Counted from the first letter of the stretch, positions 23,836 to 33,491 are shown. The stretch: 64,000 nt of DNA from Arctic95D-9 sp035967665 (GCA_035967665.1 JAYWLB010000125.1:154605-218604), one strand, 5' to 3'. Program-made: numbers and translations. Notes: generated by a model not told the origin, from the letters alone.

Positions 23836-23866
23836 CAACCCTGTTGGGTCGAGGACCTGACAGGGT
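23836..23866. repeat. AACCCTGT-core dispersed repeat, copy 2
   Basis: CAACCCTGTTGGGTC (23836-23850) faces GACCTGACAGGGT (23854-23866), an imperfect inverted pair with a 3-base spacer in the gap between the kinase and the helicase. Compare the copies at 11487, 37974 and 63110. Confidence 0.5.
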
Positions 23867-23931
23867 ATGATGCAGCCTTTTCTCATCAGGTTCCCACTTG
23901 CGGCATTGCCGGCGGAATCGTATCCAATAGC

Positions 23932-26496
23932 GTGAACTCCGAACGCGCTTTTTACGACAGCCTGCACCCGACGGTGGGAAAGTGGTTTCGTAAGACCTTT
24001 CGGAAACCGACGGAGGCGCAGCGCTTGTGCATCCCTGACATTGCGCGAAAGGAATCGGTTCTTCTCTCTTCCCCGACGGGATCGGGGAAAACGCTCGCGG
24101 GGTTCCTCGGGATTATCGATCGACTTGCGCGCGAGCATTTCGCCGGTGAACTGAAGCCGCACGGGATTCGCTGCGTTTACGTGTCGCCGCTGCGGGCGCT
24201 TGCTTACGACATTGAGAAAAATTTACGCGGTCCGCTCGAAGGTCTCGGCTTGCAGGATGTCATCACCGTGGGGAAGCGGACGGGAGATACCTCGGCATCC
24301 GAGCGACAGAAGCAACGGCGCAAGCCACCGCACATTCTCATCACAACGCCCGAGAGCCTTGCGATTGTGCTGCCGCAAAAAGGGTATCGGGATGCCCTCG
24401 GGCGATGTGAGTTTGTTATCGTTGATGAGTTGCATGCTTTTGTGGAAAATAAGCGGGGTGTTCATCTCACGGTCTCTCTCGAGAGGCTGGAACGTTTGAG
24501 GAAAGCGAAGGAGCCGCTCTGTCGTATCGGGTTGTCAGCGACGGTGGCTCCGATGGATTTGGTCGGGCAATACTTGAGTGGGTCGGGACCGAAGTGTCAT
24601 CTGCGCGAAGCGTCGGTGGGGCGGCAGTCCATTATTGAAGTGCTCACGCCGATCCAGAAGCATGCTTATCCGCCTGCTGGCTACACCGCGACGAGGGTGA
24701 TCACGGACATCGCGGCCATCGTTGATAAGAACCGGACCACGCTCATTTTTACGAACACCCGGTCCGGCGCCGAGCGCATTGCTCATCGACTCAAGCTGGC
24801 GCTTCCGAAACTGAATGCGGTGATCGAAGCGCACCATTCCTCTCTCGACAGGGACATTCGCCAGGAAGTCGAGGACAGGCTCAAAGTGGGGGAGCTGCGA
24901 GCTGTGGTTTGTTCGACCAGCCTTGAGCTCGGGATTGATATCGGGCACATCGACACGGTGATCATGGTGAGCACTCCGAAGGGGATTTCGCGGGCGCTCC
25001 AGCGGGTGGGGCGGTCAGGGCATTCGATCGATCAAATGAGCCACGGGGTTCTCGTCGCGACAAATATAAACGATCTCATTGAGTGTGTCGTCTGCGCGCG
25101 GCTTACCCATGAGCGGAAGCTCGATCCCGTTGCGATGCTTGATTACGCGCCGGATGTCATTATTCAGCATGTCATGGGAATGGCGATGGATGGCGGAGTC
25201 ACCGCGGATGAAGCGTTTGAAACAATTCGTGCGGCTTATCCATTCAGGAATCTGGACCGGGAATTGCTGAGTCGTATCATAGAGTATCTCGAGGGTGGCG
25301 GGCGATCCCTGCAAAACAAGTATCGTGAAACCTTTGGCAAGATCATTGAAAAGGATGGCGCTTTTCACACTGTTTCGAAAAAGGTCGAGCGGGAGTATCT
25401 TGTCAATGTGGGAACGATCCATGCCGACGGGATGGTGAGTGTCCTCCTGAATCGTCGTCGACTCGGTTCGGTCGAAGAGCGCTTTGTAAAAGGGCTCAAG
25501 CCGGGAGATGTTTTTGTATTGGCAGGGAAAACGGTAAGGCTGATCGACAGTTCCCCCGCCGAAGTGACGGTGGAGAGCGCGGCGGGGCGGATGCCGACGG
25601 TTCCGAGCTGGAATGCGAACAAGATGCCGCTGGCTTCCGGGATCGCGAATGAGGTTGCACGACTCCGCACCGGGATGGACCGGCGCATGAATTCGGTTGG
25701 TGAGTCGAAGAACGATATCGCCGACTGGCTCGTCGAGGAGTGGTCGATTTCGCAAACGAATGCGTTCGCGATTATCGATCATTTTGAGAACCAGATGCTG
25801 CTCTCACAGATCCCGACGGAGAAGCGGTTTCTTATCGAGCGGTTTGAAGATCCGGACGAAGCGGAGGAGGAGCGCGTTCACTTTTTCTTCCACAGTCTTA
25901 TCGGGCGCAGTGCCAATGACGCTCTCTCCCGAATCATCAGTCGCCGGCTTAAAAATGCGGTCGGCGGGAACACTCTCGTGACGATTGATGACTATGGCTT
26001 TCTGCTTAGCTTGAAATCTTTTCAGGCGCTTGAGGTTGATGATTGGAAAGAGCTTTTTGAGAAGGGGGATCCTGACAAAGATCTCAACGACGGGCTCGAG
26101 GGCTCCCAATTGATGAAGTGGCAGTTTTCAGGGATTGCCCAGACCGGTCTAATGATTCCACGAAATCTTCCGGGGGGAGAGCGCAAGGCAAGGCAGATCC
26201 GCTGGAGTTCTGATATACTTTTCAAGGTGCTCTTTCAACACGAGCCGGATCATCCGCTGATGCGTCAGGCGTTGCATGAGGCAAAGCATGTATTTCTCGA
26301 TGTTGAACGTGCCAAATCCTTTTTAAATGACGTTGGCGGCAAGCAGTGGGAGTTGGTCGAGGTGCCGGCTGTTTCGCCTTTTGCCTTTGGTCTCTACGCC
26401 AGCAAGATCAAAGAGGGGATGATGATGGAGTCTCCCGGGGAGGCCATCGAAAGACTCTACTCGGCGATGCAGCGAAAGCTTGGTCGTGCGGAGTGA
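23932..26496 (+). CDS. Lhr-like DEAD/DEAH-box helicase
   Basis: An 854-residue superfamily 2 helicase of the Lhr-core type. Walker A is SSPTGSGKT (Lys53) and Walker B is DELH at 165-168. Motif III reads GLSATVAP, and the C-terminal RecA domain has LIFTNTRSGAERIAHRL, STSLELGIDIG and RALQRVGRSGHS. After the winged-helix segment comes the beta-rich Lhr-specific region (VNVGTIHADGMVSVLL, LKPGDVFVLAGKTVRL). Such enzymes are 3'-5' DNA/RNA translocases linked to DNA repair. None of the ligase, exonuclease or MPE partners of the ligase-associated version are adjacent, so a stand-alone Lhr-core is the better label. It has a GTG start. Confidence 0.9.
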   Translation: MNSERAFYDSLHPTVGKWFRKTFRKPTEAQRLCIPDIARKESVLLSSPTGSGKTLAGFLGIIDRLAREHFAGELKPHGIRCVYVSPLRALAYDIEKNLRGPLEGLGLQDVITVGKRTGDTSASERQKQRRKPPHILITTPESLAIVLPQKGYRDALGRCEFVIVDELHAFVENKRGVHLTVSLERLERLRKAKEPLCRIGLSATVAPMDLVGQYLSGSGPKCHLREASVGRQSIIEVLTPIQKHAYPPAGYTATRVITDIAAIVDKNRTTLIFTNTRSGAERIAHRLKLALPKLNAVIEAHHSSLDRDIRQEVEDRLKVGELRAVVCSTSLELGIDIGHIDTVIMVSTPKGISRALQRVGRSGHSIDQMSHGVLVATNINDLIECVVCARLTHERKLDPVAMLDYAPDVIIQHVMGMAMDGGVTADEAFETIRAAYPFRNLDRELLSRIIEYLEGGGRSLQNKYRETFGKIIEKDGAFHTVSKKVEREYLVNVGTIHADGMVSVLLNRRRLGSVEERFVKGLKPGDVFVLAGKTVRLIDSSPAEVTVESAAGRMPTVPSWNANKMPLASGIANEVARLRTGMDRRMNSVGESKNDIADWLVEEWSISQTNAFAIIDHFENQMLLSQIPTEKRFLIERFEDPDEAEEERVHFFFHSLIGRSANDALSRIISRRLKNAVGGNTLVTIDDYGFLLSLKSFQALEVDDWKELFEKGDPDKDLNDGLEGSQLMKWQFSGIAQTGLMIPRNLPGGERKARQIRWSSDILFKVLFQHEPDHPLMRQALHEAKHVFLDVERAKSFLNDVGGKQWELVEVPAVSPFAFGLYASKIKEGMMMESPGEAIERLYSAMQRKLGRAE

Positions 26497-26503
26497 GCGC
26501 CGC

Positions 26504-27715
26504 TTAAACCTGTGTGCGTATTCCTTTGGCGGTTTTGAAATAGAGACTGACCTGCAAGCCGCTTTTCCCATCTTCCCTGCTTGAGACTTGAATGAGTCCT
26601 TTGTGAAGGTCGACAATTTTTCGTGTTACCGTCAGGCCAAGGCCGGTTCCAACTCCGGTGGCCCGTGTCGTGAAGAATGCATCAAAGACCCGGTCCACGT
26701 CGGCTTTGGAGAGGCCCGGTCCCGAGTCGATAATGTGCAGGGCAACAACTTCGTCGCCGTCCCGCATCCGGTTTCCGGAGCGAGCTCCCTCGTTGGAGCC
26801 AATTCCTGATAAATGTGTTAACTCGGAGTGGAATGTAAGGGTTCGATCATCGCCACCTTCAAGTTTCATCGCCTGAATCGCATTCTCGACAATCTCACCG
26901 AGCCCGCGGCGGAACTCCTCGGAGGCGAGGGGCACGGGAGGCAGCGACTTGTTCAGGCGATAGGTGACTTTGACTCCGGCATCACTGAGTTGCTTATGAA
27001 ACTCCCTGGCGAGTATTTTCACTTCAGCATTGAGGTCGGCGGAGACTAATTCGAGCTGCTGGTCGGCGGAAGCGCGCATCAACTCTTTGACGATGACGTC
27101 GGCGGCTTTGACCGAATCGCGAATGGTATCGGTGATGATTCTCCCTGTTTCCTGATCCGGTTCCGCGAGGCTTCCAAGGAGGGTTTCGAATCCTGCCGCA
27201 GCCATTTCGATTCTCCCGAGGGGATTCCGGATCTCGTGTGCCACTCCCGCGGCGAGCAAACCGACGGATTCGATTCGTGCGGCATTTACGAGCGATTGCT
27301 GAGCCCGCTTCAGCTCCTCATGGGTTTTCTTCAGGGCGAGGTGCGAGTTGAGTCTCGCGAGGAGGATTTGCAGATCGAGCGGCTTTGAGACAAAGTCGTT
27401 GGCGCCGGCTTCAAGGGCTGCAAGGACATCTTCCCGCTCGTCTTTTGCCGTGGCCATGATCACGGGTAACTGGATGCGACTCCAGCGTCTTCGGATGTGA
27501 TTGAGCACCTCCATGCCGTCAATGCCGGGCATCATGATGTCCAGCAGCACCGCCATGACGGGCGGATGCTGGTCATCGCTATCTAGATGGAGGATCTCAA
27601 GAGCTTCTGCACCGTCGTTAGCAAGAACGACTTCAAACCCGGCGTCGGAAAGTTTTGTTTCGGCGACAGTTCGGTTCACCAGTGAGTCATCCACTACCAA
27701 AATAGGTTGGGACAT
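26504..27715 (-). CDS. Receiver domain-histidine kinase hybrid without sensor domain
   Basis: A 403-residue cytoplasmic signalling protein. An N-terminal receiver domain (MSQPILVVDDS, phospho-acceptor Asp59 in AVLLDIMMPGIDG, Lys111 in FVSKPLD) is followed by a short helix, then HisKA with His160 in AAGVAHEIRNPLGR. The ATPase domain has an N-box EIVENAIQAM, G1 DSGPGLS, F-box FDAFFTT and G2 GVGTGLGL. There is no transmembrane or PAS domain, so its input probably comes through phosphorylation of the receiver or a protein partner. No response regulator is adjacent. Its 3' end lies 7 bases from the convergent helicase gene. Confidence 0.9.
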   Translation of the reverse strand: MSQPILVVDDSLVNRTVAETKLSDAGFEVVLANDGAEALEILHLDSDDQHPPVMAVLLDIMMPGIDGMEVLNHIRRRWSRIQLPVIMATAKDEREDVLAALEAGANDFVSKPLDLQILLARLNSHLALKKTHEELKRAQQSLVNAARIESVGLLAAGVAHEIRNPLGRIEMAAAGFETLLGSLAEPDQETGRIITDTIRDSVKAADVIVKELMRASADQQLELVSADLNAEVKILAREFHKQLSDAGVKVTYRLNKSLPPVPLASEEFRRGLGEIVENAIQAMKLEGGDDRTLTFHSELTHLSGIGSNEGARSGNRMRDGDEVVALHIIDSGPGLSKADVDRVFDAFFTTRATGVGTGLGLTVTRKIVDLHKGLIQVSSREDGKSGLQVSLYFKTAKGIRTQV

Positions 27716-27853
27716 ATGTTATTGTCTCTGAAAGCGGTGTTTGTGTCAATAATAGTCGAAAGTGCTGAATCGATAGATCAAATGGGAGAAAAGAAGTGAC
27801 GCGATCTCGTGGACTGACATTTTATGAGCCGAATCTAGTGTCTTCCGATACCG

Positions 27854-30268
27854 ATGAATTTTTTCAGGCTACTTTTTTTGATCTCAGTTTTGACGGTTTC
27901 GCTAGGAGCGGAAGAGAAGGCCGCTCCTGCCGCGGATGCCGTCGAGCCGTTTTTCAAGGAGCATTGTATTCGATGCCACGGCGAGGATAAGCAAAAGGGC
28001 GATTTTCGAATCGACACTTTGTCGCGGGATTTTCAGAGCGGTAGAGATACCGATCTCTGGTTTGAAGTCGTTACCCGCATGGGGGCGGGTGAGATGCCGC
28101 CGGATGATGAGGAGGTTCTTCCAAGTCCGGAGGAATCGGATTTCGTGGTCAGCTGGCTCACCGACCGCATCCGGGAGGGGGAGGCGGTTCGACTCGCGAA
28201 GCGGGCCCCGGTGGAGCATTACCGGCTCAGTCGCGAGGAGTATTCGAATACGATCTATGATCTCCTCGGAGTCGAGTATGACACGCGGGCTCCGGGAGCG
28301 TTTTCGGAGGACCCCGAGTGGCACGGGATTGAGCGACTCGGATCGGAGCTTTCGCTCTCGCCCTCGCATGTCGAAAAGTATTTGAAAGCCGCATCTACGG
28401 TACTGGACCGGGCGTTCCCCGACAAGGAGCCCCGGAAGCTGGAGACGCATCGCACCGCTCTCGAGATCGATTGGCATAACCGCGCGAAAGTAAAAGAGCT
28501 CACTGAGATCGGCGTGGCGGAGCATGTTCGCACCTTGATCTGGGCGGGGCATAAGTTGAGCTATCTGCGCCCGCACGGCGGTCACGGACACAGTCCCGGT
28601 TTGTATCGTGCGAGGATAAAAGTAAGCGGACTTGCTCCGGAGGGAGGACGTCCTCCTCACATGACTCTGTATTCGAAGAAGCTCGACCGTATGATCTTCG
28701 AGACGGATGTCCTCGCACCGGAAGATGAGCCGGTGATTTTTGAGTTTGAGACCTACCTTCCGGATGGTCAGGTCGATATTTCGATCAATAACGATGTGCC
28801 GGGGCCATCGAACTCGGGCCGCTCCGGTCGTCCCGGTGATTTTGTTTTCACGACTCTCAGCGACCCGAAAGCGCGCGCTCCCTGGCAGCGGAAGATGACT
28901 GATGATGAGGGCAATCCTCTCTACCCGTTCCTGATCTTCGACTGGATCAAATGGGAGGGGCCGATCTCGAGGCCGGAGGATGTCAAAAAGCGCGAGGGGA
29001 TTTTTCCGACGGAGAATGATCCTGCGAAGGTAAGGGCATCACTGCGAAGTTTTGCCGAGCGTGCCTGGCGGAGGCCGGTGACAGATTCCGAGCTGGGGCG
29101 CTACCTCGCGATCGTTAACCAACAGCTTGAGACAGGTGCAGAGTTTCGTCAGGCATACAAAGCGGGAATGTTGGGGTTGCTGGTATCGAAGAACTTTAAT
29201 TATGTCGTGGAGGGCACTGCGGGGGAGAAACGTCAGGAATTGAACAACTTTGAGCTCGCCTCACGCCTGTCCTATTTTTTCTGGGGCTCAATGCCGGATT
29301 CTCATCTCTTCGAAGTCGCGCGGTCCGGAAAATTGAATCAACCCGAAGTTCTTTCTGCGGAGATCGACCGGATGATTGCCGACCCGAAGATCCAGCGGTT
29401 CACCGAGTCGTTTCCCCACCAGTGGTTGCAGTTGCAGAAAGTGGGGATGTTTCCGCCGGATGAAAAGTTGTATCCCGATTACGACAAGTGGCTTGAGCAA
29501 AGCATGATTCTCGAAACAACGAAATACTTCGAGCAGGTTTTCAAAGAGAATGCGCCCATCGGCGAGCTGCTTGACTCGAACTGGACGATGCTCAATCCGC
29601 GCCTTGCTGATCACTATGAATTGCCCGCGCCGGGGCAGGCTGGTTTTCAAAAGGTGTTACTCAGGCCGGAAGATAAACGGGGTGGTATTCTCACGCACGG
29701 TTCGATTCTGTCGCTGACTTCCGACGGGACGCGGCATCGTCCGGTGCATCGGGGGATTTGGGTTTCCGAGGTGGTTTTCGGAAAGACTCCGCCACCGCCT
29801 CCGCCTAATGTGGATGCGATCGCGCCGAACCCGATTGACGAACCCAAAGCCACGATCCGTCAGAAACTGGCGGCGCATATTGCCGACTCCAATTGCGCGA
29901 GTTGTCATGCGAGGATCGACCCGCTTGGGCTGGCTTTTGACAACTATGACGCGATCGGTCGCTGGCGGACCGAAGAGATCGTTCAAAAAGGGACGGGCGC
30001 CAATCCTCCTGTCGACGCGAGCGGTACCCTTCCCGAAGGTAAGGCGTTCGCCGATGTCGATGAATTCAAACAGCTCCTCGCGAAAAGAGAAAGGGAGTTT
30101 GCTCATACCCTCGTAGAAAAGCTGGCGACATACGCGTTGCGCAGGCGCATGGCATTTGATGATGCAGCGGAGATGAAGGCGATCGTTGAGAAGGCGAAGA
30201 AGAACGACTACCGCCTCCAGAGTCTTGTGCGGGAGCTGGCGACGTCGGAGTTGTTCCTGAAGAGATGA
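27854..30268 (+). CDS. Secreted DUF1592/DUF1588/DUF1585 cytochrome c protein
   Basis: An 804-residue planctomycete-type protein with a signal peptide (1-19). Its N-terminal haem c site is CIRCH at 38-42, in a PSD1-like cytochrome segment (GEMPPDDEEVL). Then come DUF1587-like (YRLSREEYSNTIYDLLGV), DUF1592 (QAYKAGMLGLLVSKNF, LASRLSYFFWGSMPD), DUF1588 (RGGILTHGSILSLTSDGTRHRPVHRG) and DUF1585 regions. A second haem motif, CASCH, lies at about 680 in CASCHARIDPLGLAFDNYD. The family is abundant in PVC bacteria and tied to DUF1552 partners, presumably in extracellular oxidation of carbohydrate-derived material. The true reaction is unknown. Here the DUF1552 gene follows only after an inserted GxxExxY gene. 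Confidence 0.9.
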   Translation: MNFFRLLFLISVLTVSLGAEEKAAPAADAVEPFFKEHCIRCHGEDKQKGDFRIDTLSRDFQSGRDTDLWFEVVTRMGAGEMPPDDEEVLPSPEESDFVVSWLTDRIREGEAVRLAKRAPVEHYRLSREEYSNTIYDLLGVEYDTRAPGAFSEDPEWHGIERLGSELSLSPSHVEKYLKAASTVLDRAFPDKEPRKLETHRTALEIDWHNRAKVKELTEIGVAEHVRTLIWAGHKLSYLRPHGGHGHSPGLYRARIKVSGLAPEGGRPPHMTLYSKKLDRMIFETDVLAPEDEPVIFEFETYLPDGQVDISINNDVPGPSNSGRSGRPGDFVFTTLSDPKARAPWQRKMTDDEGNPLYPFLIFDWIKWEGPISRPEDVKKREGIFPTENDPAKVRASLRSFAERAWRRPVTDSELGRYLAIVNQQLETGAEFRQAYKAGMLGLLVSKNFNYVVEGTAGEKRQELNNFELASRLSYFFWGSMPDSHLFEVARSGKLNQPEVLSAEIDRMIADPKIQRFTESFPHQWLQLQKVGMFPPDEKLYPDYDKWLEQSMILETTKYFEQVFKENAPIGELLDSNWTMLNPRLADHYELPAPGQAGFQKVLLRPEDKRGGILTHGSILSLTSDGTRHRPVHRGIWVSEVVFGKTPPPPPPNVDAIAPNPIDEPKATIRQKLAAHIADSNCASCHARIDPLGLAFDNYDAIGRWRTEEIVQKGTGANPPVDASGTLPEGKAFADVDEFKQLLAKREREFAHTLVEKLATYALRRRMAFDDAAEMKAIVEKAKKNDYRLQSLVRELATSELFLKR

Positions 30269-30295
30269 ACGGCAGTCGAACCACGGATGGCTGGT

Positions 30296-30331
30296 CTGTG
30301 TAAATCTGTGATTATCTTCTTCTCATCTGTG
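30296..30331. repeat. ATCTGTG repeat cluster, left of GxxExxY gene
   Basis: CTGTG, ATCTGTG (30304-30310) and ATCTGTG (30325-30331) occur in the gap before the GxxExxY gene. The reverse complement, CACAGAT, is repeated just after the gene (30708-30744), so the gene is framed by inverted copies. Such flanks are typical around GxxExxY genes. Confidence 0.5.
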
Positions 30332-30337
30332 TTAAAA

Positions 30338-30700
30338 ATGGAAACTAATGATCTTACTTATGCTGTCATCGGATGCGCGATGAGGGTCCATAATGAATTG
30401 GGCCCGGGGCTTCGGGAGAAGCCTTATGAAAATGCGCTGACCTTCGATTTGGATGAGCAGGGACTTTCATTTGTTCAGCAACCCGCTTACCCAATCCTTT
30501 ATCATGGCAGGGTTGCCGGAGAGTGCATCCCTGATCTTGTCGTTGGAGGCAAGGTGGTGGTCGAGACCAAGGCGATCGATAAACTAGGAGATGGGGAAAT
30601 AGCGCAGATGTTGAATTACCTTCGAATCTCTAAAAATAGAATTGGTCTGGTTATCAACTTCGGCCCAACGAAACTTGAGTGGAAGCGGGTCGTAATTTAG
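30338..30700 (+). CDS. GxxExxY family protein
   Basis: A 120-residue protein with the family signature GLREKPYENAL at 22-32 and the downstream pattern YPILYHGRVAGECIPDLVVGGKVVVETKA, which resembles a PD-(D/E)xK nuclease core (D..VxVETKA). A second conserved segment is AQMLNYLRISKNRIGLVINFGPTKLEWKR. The family is common in PVC and Bacteroidota, and its function is unsettled despite the nuclease-like fold. The ATG at 30338 gives METNDLTYAVIGCAMRVHNELGPGL, the usual start; upstream in-frame codons read into the ATCTGTG repeats. It is inserted between two genes that normally sit together. Confidence 0.85.
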   Translation: METNDLTYAVIGCAMRVHNELGPGLREKPYENALTFDLDEQGLSFVQQPAYPILYHGRVAGECIPDLVVGGKVVVETKAIDKLGDGEIAQMLNYLRISKNRIGLVINFGPTKLEWKRVVI

Positions 30701-30707
30701 TTTTTTG

Positions 30708-30744
30708 CACAGATGAAAACAGATTTAAAGAAATGAACACAGAT
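30708..30744. repeat. CACAGAT repeat cluster, right of GxxExxY gene
   Basis: CACAGAT occurs at 30708-30714 and 30738-30744, with a related AACAGATTT between. This is the inverted counterpart of the ATCTGTG cluster on the left side of the gene. Confidence 0.5.
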
Positions 30745-30785
30745 CAGAACGGTGGTTAGTTCGAACTCCTCTTCTCCCTTTGCCT

Positions 30786-32150
30786 ATGAATATTCAATCC
30801 GAAAAATGGCTTCTCTCGCGTCGTCACCTCTTGCGGGGACTCGGAGCGTCGATCGCGCTCCCGATGCTTGATTGCATGCGTCCGCTGAGAGCGGCGGGCA
30901 AAGCGACAGGCCCAAAACCGAAGCGCAGTGTCTTTATCTACCTGCCCAATGGCGTCAATACTCTTGATTACCAGATCCTCGAGGACGGAGTTAATTACAC
31001 TTTCAGCCGAAGTCTGAAGCCGCTCGAAAAGCATCGGTCTAACATAACTCCTATTTCGGGCCTGCATCATCCGCACGGGCTGGGGCATCACCATGGCTGT
31101 CAGTCGATCTGGCTGACGGGTGGGGAGATCGGGCCGGGTAAGCGTAACAGTGTTTCGCTCGATCAGTTGATCGCTGAGCAGTCGGCCCCGTTTACGCGGT
31201 TCTCCTCATTGCAGTTGAGCAATACCGGTCGATCTCTCTCCTACAATCGGGACGGGATTCAGCTGCCGGCGGAGACAAAGCCTGCGCAGATTTTTGCAAG
31301 GCTCTTCGAAGCACCCGACGGCGGGATCGAAAAAGAGCGGACCGGTTTGGTCCGTCAGGGAAGTATTCTCGATGCAGTTCTCAGTGAGGCAAAGGAGTTG
31401 GAGCGCCGGATAGGGAGCGAAGACAGGACGCGACTGGATCAGTATTTAACCTCGGTTCGTGAAGTGGAAATTCGAACGGAGCGTTCCAACGAGTGGCTCG
31501 ATATTCCCCGGCCGGAAATTGACGATGATTCGCGGCGCAGGATTACGAGAGAGGTTTCGCAGGGCGATCCTGGAGACTATTTCCGGACAATGTATGATCT
31601 CATGATCCTTGCCTTTGAAACCGATGTGACCCGCGTGATCACCTTCAGCTCCGGGGACGAGGGCAAAGGCCTTCCCATTCCTGAGCTGGGGATCAATCAG
31701 ACGAGACACGCGCTTTCCCACCACAACGGTGACGCGGATCAGCTGGATCGGCTCACACAGAGTGATGCCTTCAATTTTGAGCAGTTCGGCTATTTTCTGG
31801 ATCGTCTGTCGGAGGTCGAGGATGAAAATGGAACGCTACTTGATTCGACCATCGCGATGTATGGCAGCGGAATGGCCTACGGGCACAGTCACGGAAACGC
31901 CAACGTTCCCACGCTCGTAGCCGGAGGGAAAAAGCTCGGTCTCAAACACGGTCAGCACGTCGATTTTAATAAAGGCCATTTCGATGGCTACAATCTCAGT
32001 GAGCCCAAAGAGCATTATCAGATCTGTTCGCGACCAGTGAACAGTGATGCGCGTGTTAGTAACTTGTTAGTCACGCTGGCTCAGAAGATGGATGTTGAAG
32101 TGGAAAGCTTTGCCGACAGCGTGGCGACCCTTTCAGAAATCGAGGTGTAG
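30786..32150 (+). CDS. DUF1552 protein, Tat-exported
   Basis: A 454-residue protein with a twin-arginine signal (LLSRRHLLRGLGASIALPML), so it is folded in the cytoplasm and exported. The body carries the DUF1552 pattern: KPKRSVFIYLPNGVNT, ISGLHHPHGLGHHHGCQSIWLTGGEIG, VSLDQLIAEQ, and near the end GSGMAYGHSHGNANVPTLVAGG. These motifs place it in the alkaline-phosphatase/sulfatase-like superfamily, with unknown activity. It is the partner normally found directly after a DUF1592 cytochrome. A TTG six bases earlier is also in frame, but the ATG is preferred. Confidence 0.88.
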   Translation: MNIQSEKWLLSRRHLLRGLGASIALPMLDCMRPLRAAGKATGPKPKRSVFIYLPNGVNTLDYQILEDGVNYTFSRSLKPLEKHRSNITPISGLHHPHGLGHHHGCQSIWLTGGEIGPGKRNSVSLDQLIAEQSAPFTRFSSLQLSNTGRSLSYNRDGIQLPAETKPAQIFARLFEAPDGGIEKERTGLVRQGSILDAVLSEAKELERRIGSEDRTRLDQYLTSVREVEIRTERSNEWLDIPRPEIDDDSRRRITREVSQGDPGDYFRTMYDLMILAFETDVTRVITFSSGDEGKGLPIPELGINQTRHALSHHNGDADQLDRLTQSDAFNFEQFGYFLDRLSEVEDENGTLLDSTIAMYGSGMAYGHSHGNANVPTLVAGGKKLGLKHGQHVDFNKGHFDGYNLSEPKEHYQICSRPVNSDARVSNLLVTLAQKMDVEVESFADSVATLSEIEV

Positions 32151-32161
32151 AGAAGAGCGTG

Positions 32162-33433
32162 ATGAGAAATTTTGCAGCGGTAGTGTTGTTGGGAGTGAGT
32201 GCGGTATTAGCGCCGTTGTCAGCGGAGGAGGAAAAGAGCGATCCGCGGATTGCTTTGGATGAAGTGTTCCCCGATCCCGGGGCTGCGAAGTATTTTGGTG
32301 GAGAGATTACCCTTGTTGAACACGTCAACCGGCGGGGACTTCTCAGGCTCGACCGTGACGGGACGATCAATAAGTATTTCTGGGATTTGCCGCATGAATT
32401 TCAAATGCTCCCTTACGGGGCGATTTTCCTGAACGGCGCACCCGCTGAGCTTCGGGATATTCCGATCGGAACCCATCTTCATGGCGAGTTTTACCTGGGA
32501 CCGGAAGGCGATTTCGAGGTGACTCCTCCGGAGTCCGGTTACGCATCAGGGAACATGGCCCGACCGGATATGAGATCGGTTGAGTCAAAATACTCCAGGG
32601 TTTTTTTGCTCGAGGATGATTTCACCTTTTACCGGCGCAACGGATCCGGTTGGAAGGTGAAAGAGATCGCCGGCGACAAAAAGCAGATCGTAGTCGAACG
32701 CGTTTCTCTGGAGACTGGTGAGGTGCAGACGGGGGATCTTAAAGGGATGGTCGGTGAGGCGACGATCCGGATCAATGAGGGGACTCGCTATTGGAAGGGG
32801 AGCGGCTACGCGGTGATTGATGACCTCGCAGCCGGTCAGGTCGTTCAGATGAATCTGGGTTGGGTCTCATTGTTAGGCACGCAGAAGCAGGATGCGCTCG
32901 CCCGCGATATCTGGATCGATGAAGCGAGTTGTCAGCAGGCGGAAAAAATTCAAACGGGGCGTTACCTCGCGCATGCTAAATTGCGCGGCGTCGGGGCAAA
33001 GGTGATGAAGACTGAGCACACTCCCGGGAAGGGCGCTGAAGGTGATGTCACGATTCAGCTCCACGCCGGAATCGCACCGGAGCTGCTCGAGGAAATCGCT
33101 GCGATGAAGCGAATCGTAGTGGGGGCGGCGGAGCCGTCGCTGCGTATCTATGACATCAATGACAAGAAGCCCGCGGCAATTGTGGAGGTGAAGCGAATCG
33201 GGAATCCGCCGGCGGGGAGCAGCGGCGTCGAGATCCGGTTTCATATCTACGAGATGTTTGAAGGGCTCCGCAAGGGGCGCACGATTCGGGTTTCCAGTGA
33301 GGCCTGGGATGTCCCGGTGGCACCGCGTGAGGAGAAGCTCTGGCCGAATGATATCCGTATTTTTGAAGTGGGGCCGCCCTTTATCAACTGGCGGGACGGG
33401 CCGCCTCCGGGAGTGGACGAGGAGAAGAAGTAA
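32162..33433 (+). CDS. Secreted hypothetical protein of the cytochrome locus
   Basis: A 423-residue protein with a signal peptide (MRNFAAVVLLGVSAVLAPLSA). The mature part is beta-rich, starting IALDEVFPDPGAAKYFGGEITLVEHVNRRGLLRLDRDG and ending in the acidic GPPPGVDEEKK. It has no recognisable catalytic motif and only one Cys in the mature part, and I do not recognise the family. The initiating GTG at 32159 is followed directly by ATG 32162, either of which may be used. It begins 9-12 bases after the DUF1552 stop, so it is almost certainly in the same operon and may be a structural or substrate-binding partner of the cytochrome system. Confidence 0.6.
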   Translation: MRNFAAVVLLGVSAVLAPLSAEEEKSDPRIALDEVFPDPGAAKYFGGEITLVEHVNRRGLLRLDRDGTINKYFWDLPHEFQMLPYGAIFLNGAPAELRDIPIGTHLHGEFYLGPEGDFEVTPPESGYASGNMARPDMRSVESKYSRVFLLEDDFTFYRRNGSGWKVKEIAGDKKQIVVERVSLETGEVQTGDLKGMVGEATIRINEGTRYWKGSGYAVIDDLAAGQVVQMNLGWVSLLGTQKQDALARDIWIDEASCQQAEKIQTGRYLAHAKLRGVGAKVMKTEHTPGKGAEGDVTIQLHAGIAPELLEEIAAMKRIVVGAAEPSLRIYDINDKKPAAIVEVKRIGNPPAGSSGVEIRFHIYEMFEGLRKGRTIRVSSEAWDVPVAPREEKLWPNDIRIFEVGPPFINWRDGPPPGVDEEKK

Positions 33434-33491
33434 ATACCGGTTTTGCTGATTCAGGATTGAAGAAAGTGCGATTTGGGATTCTCTTTTCGTT

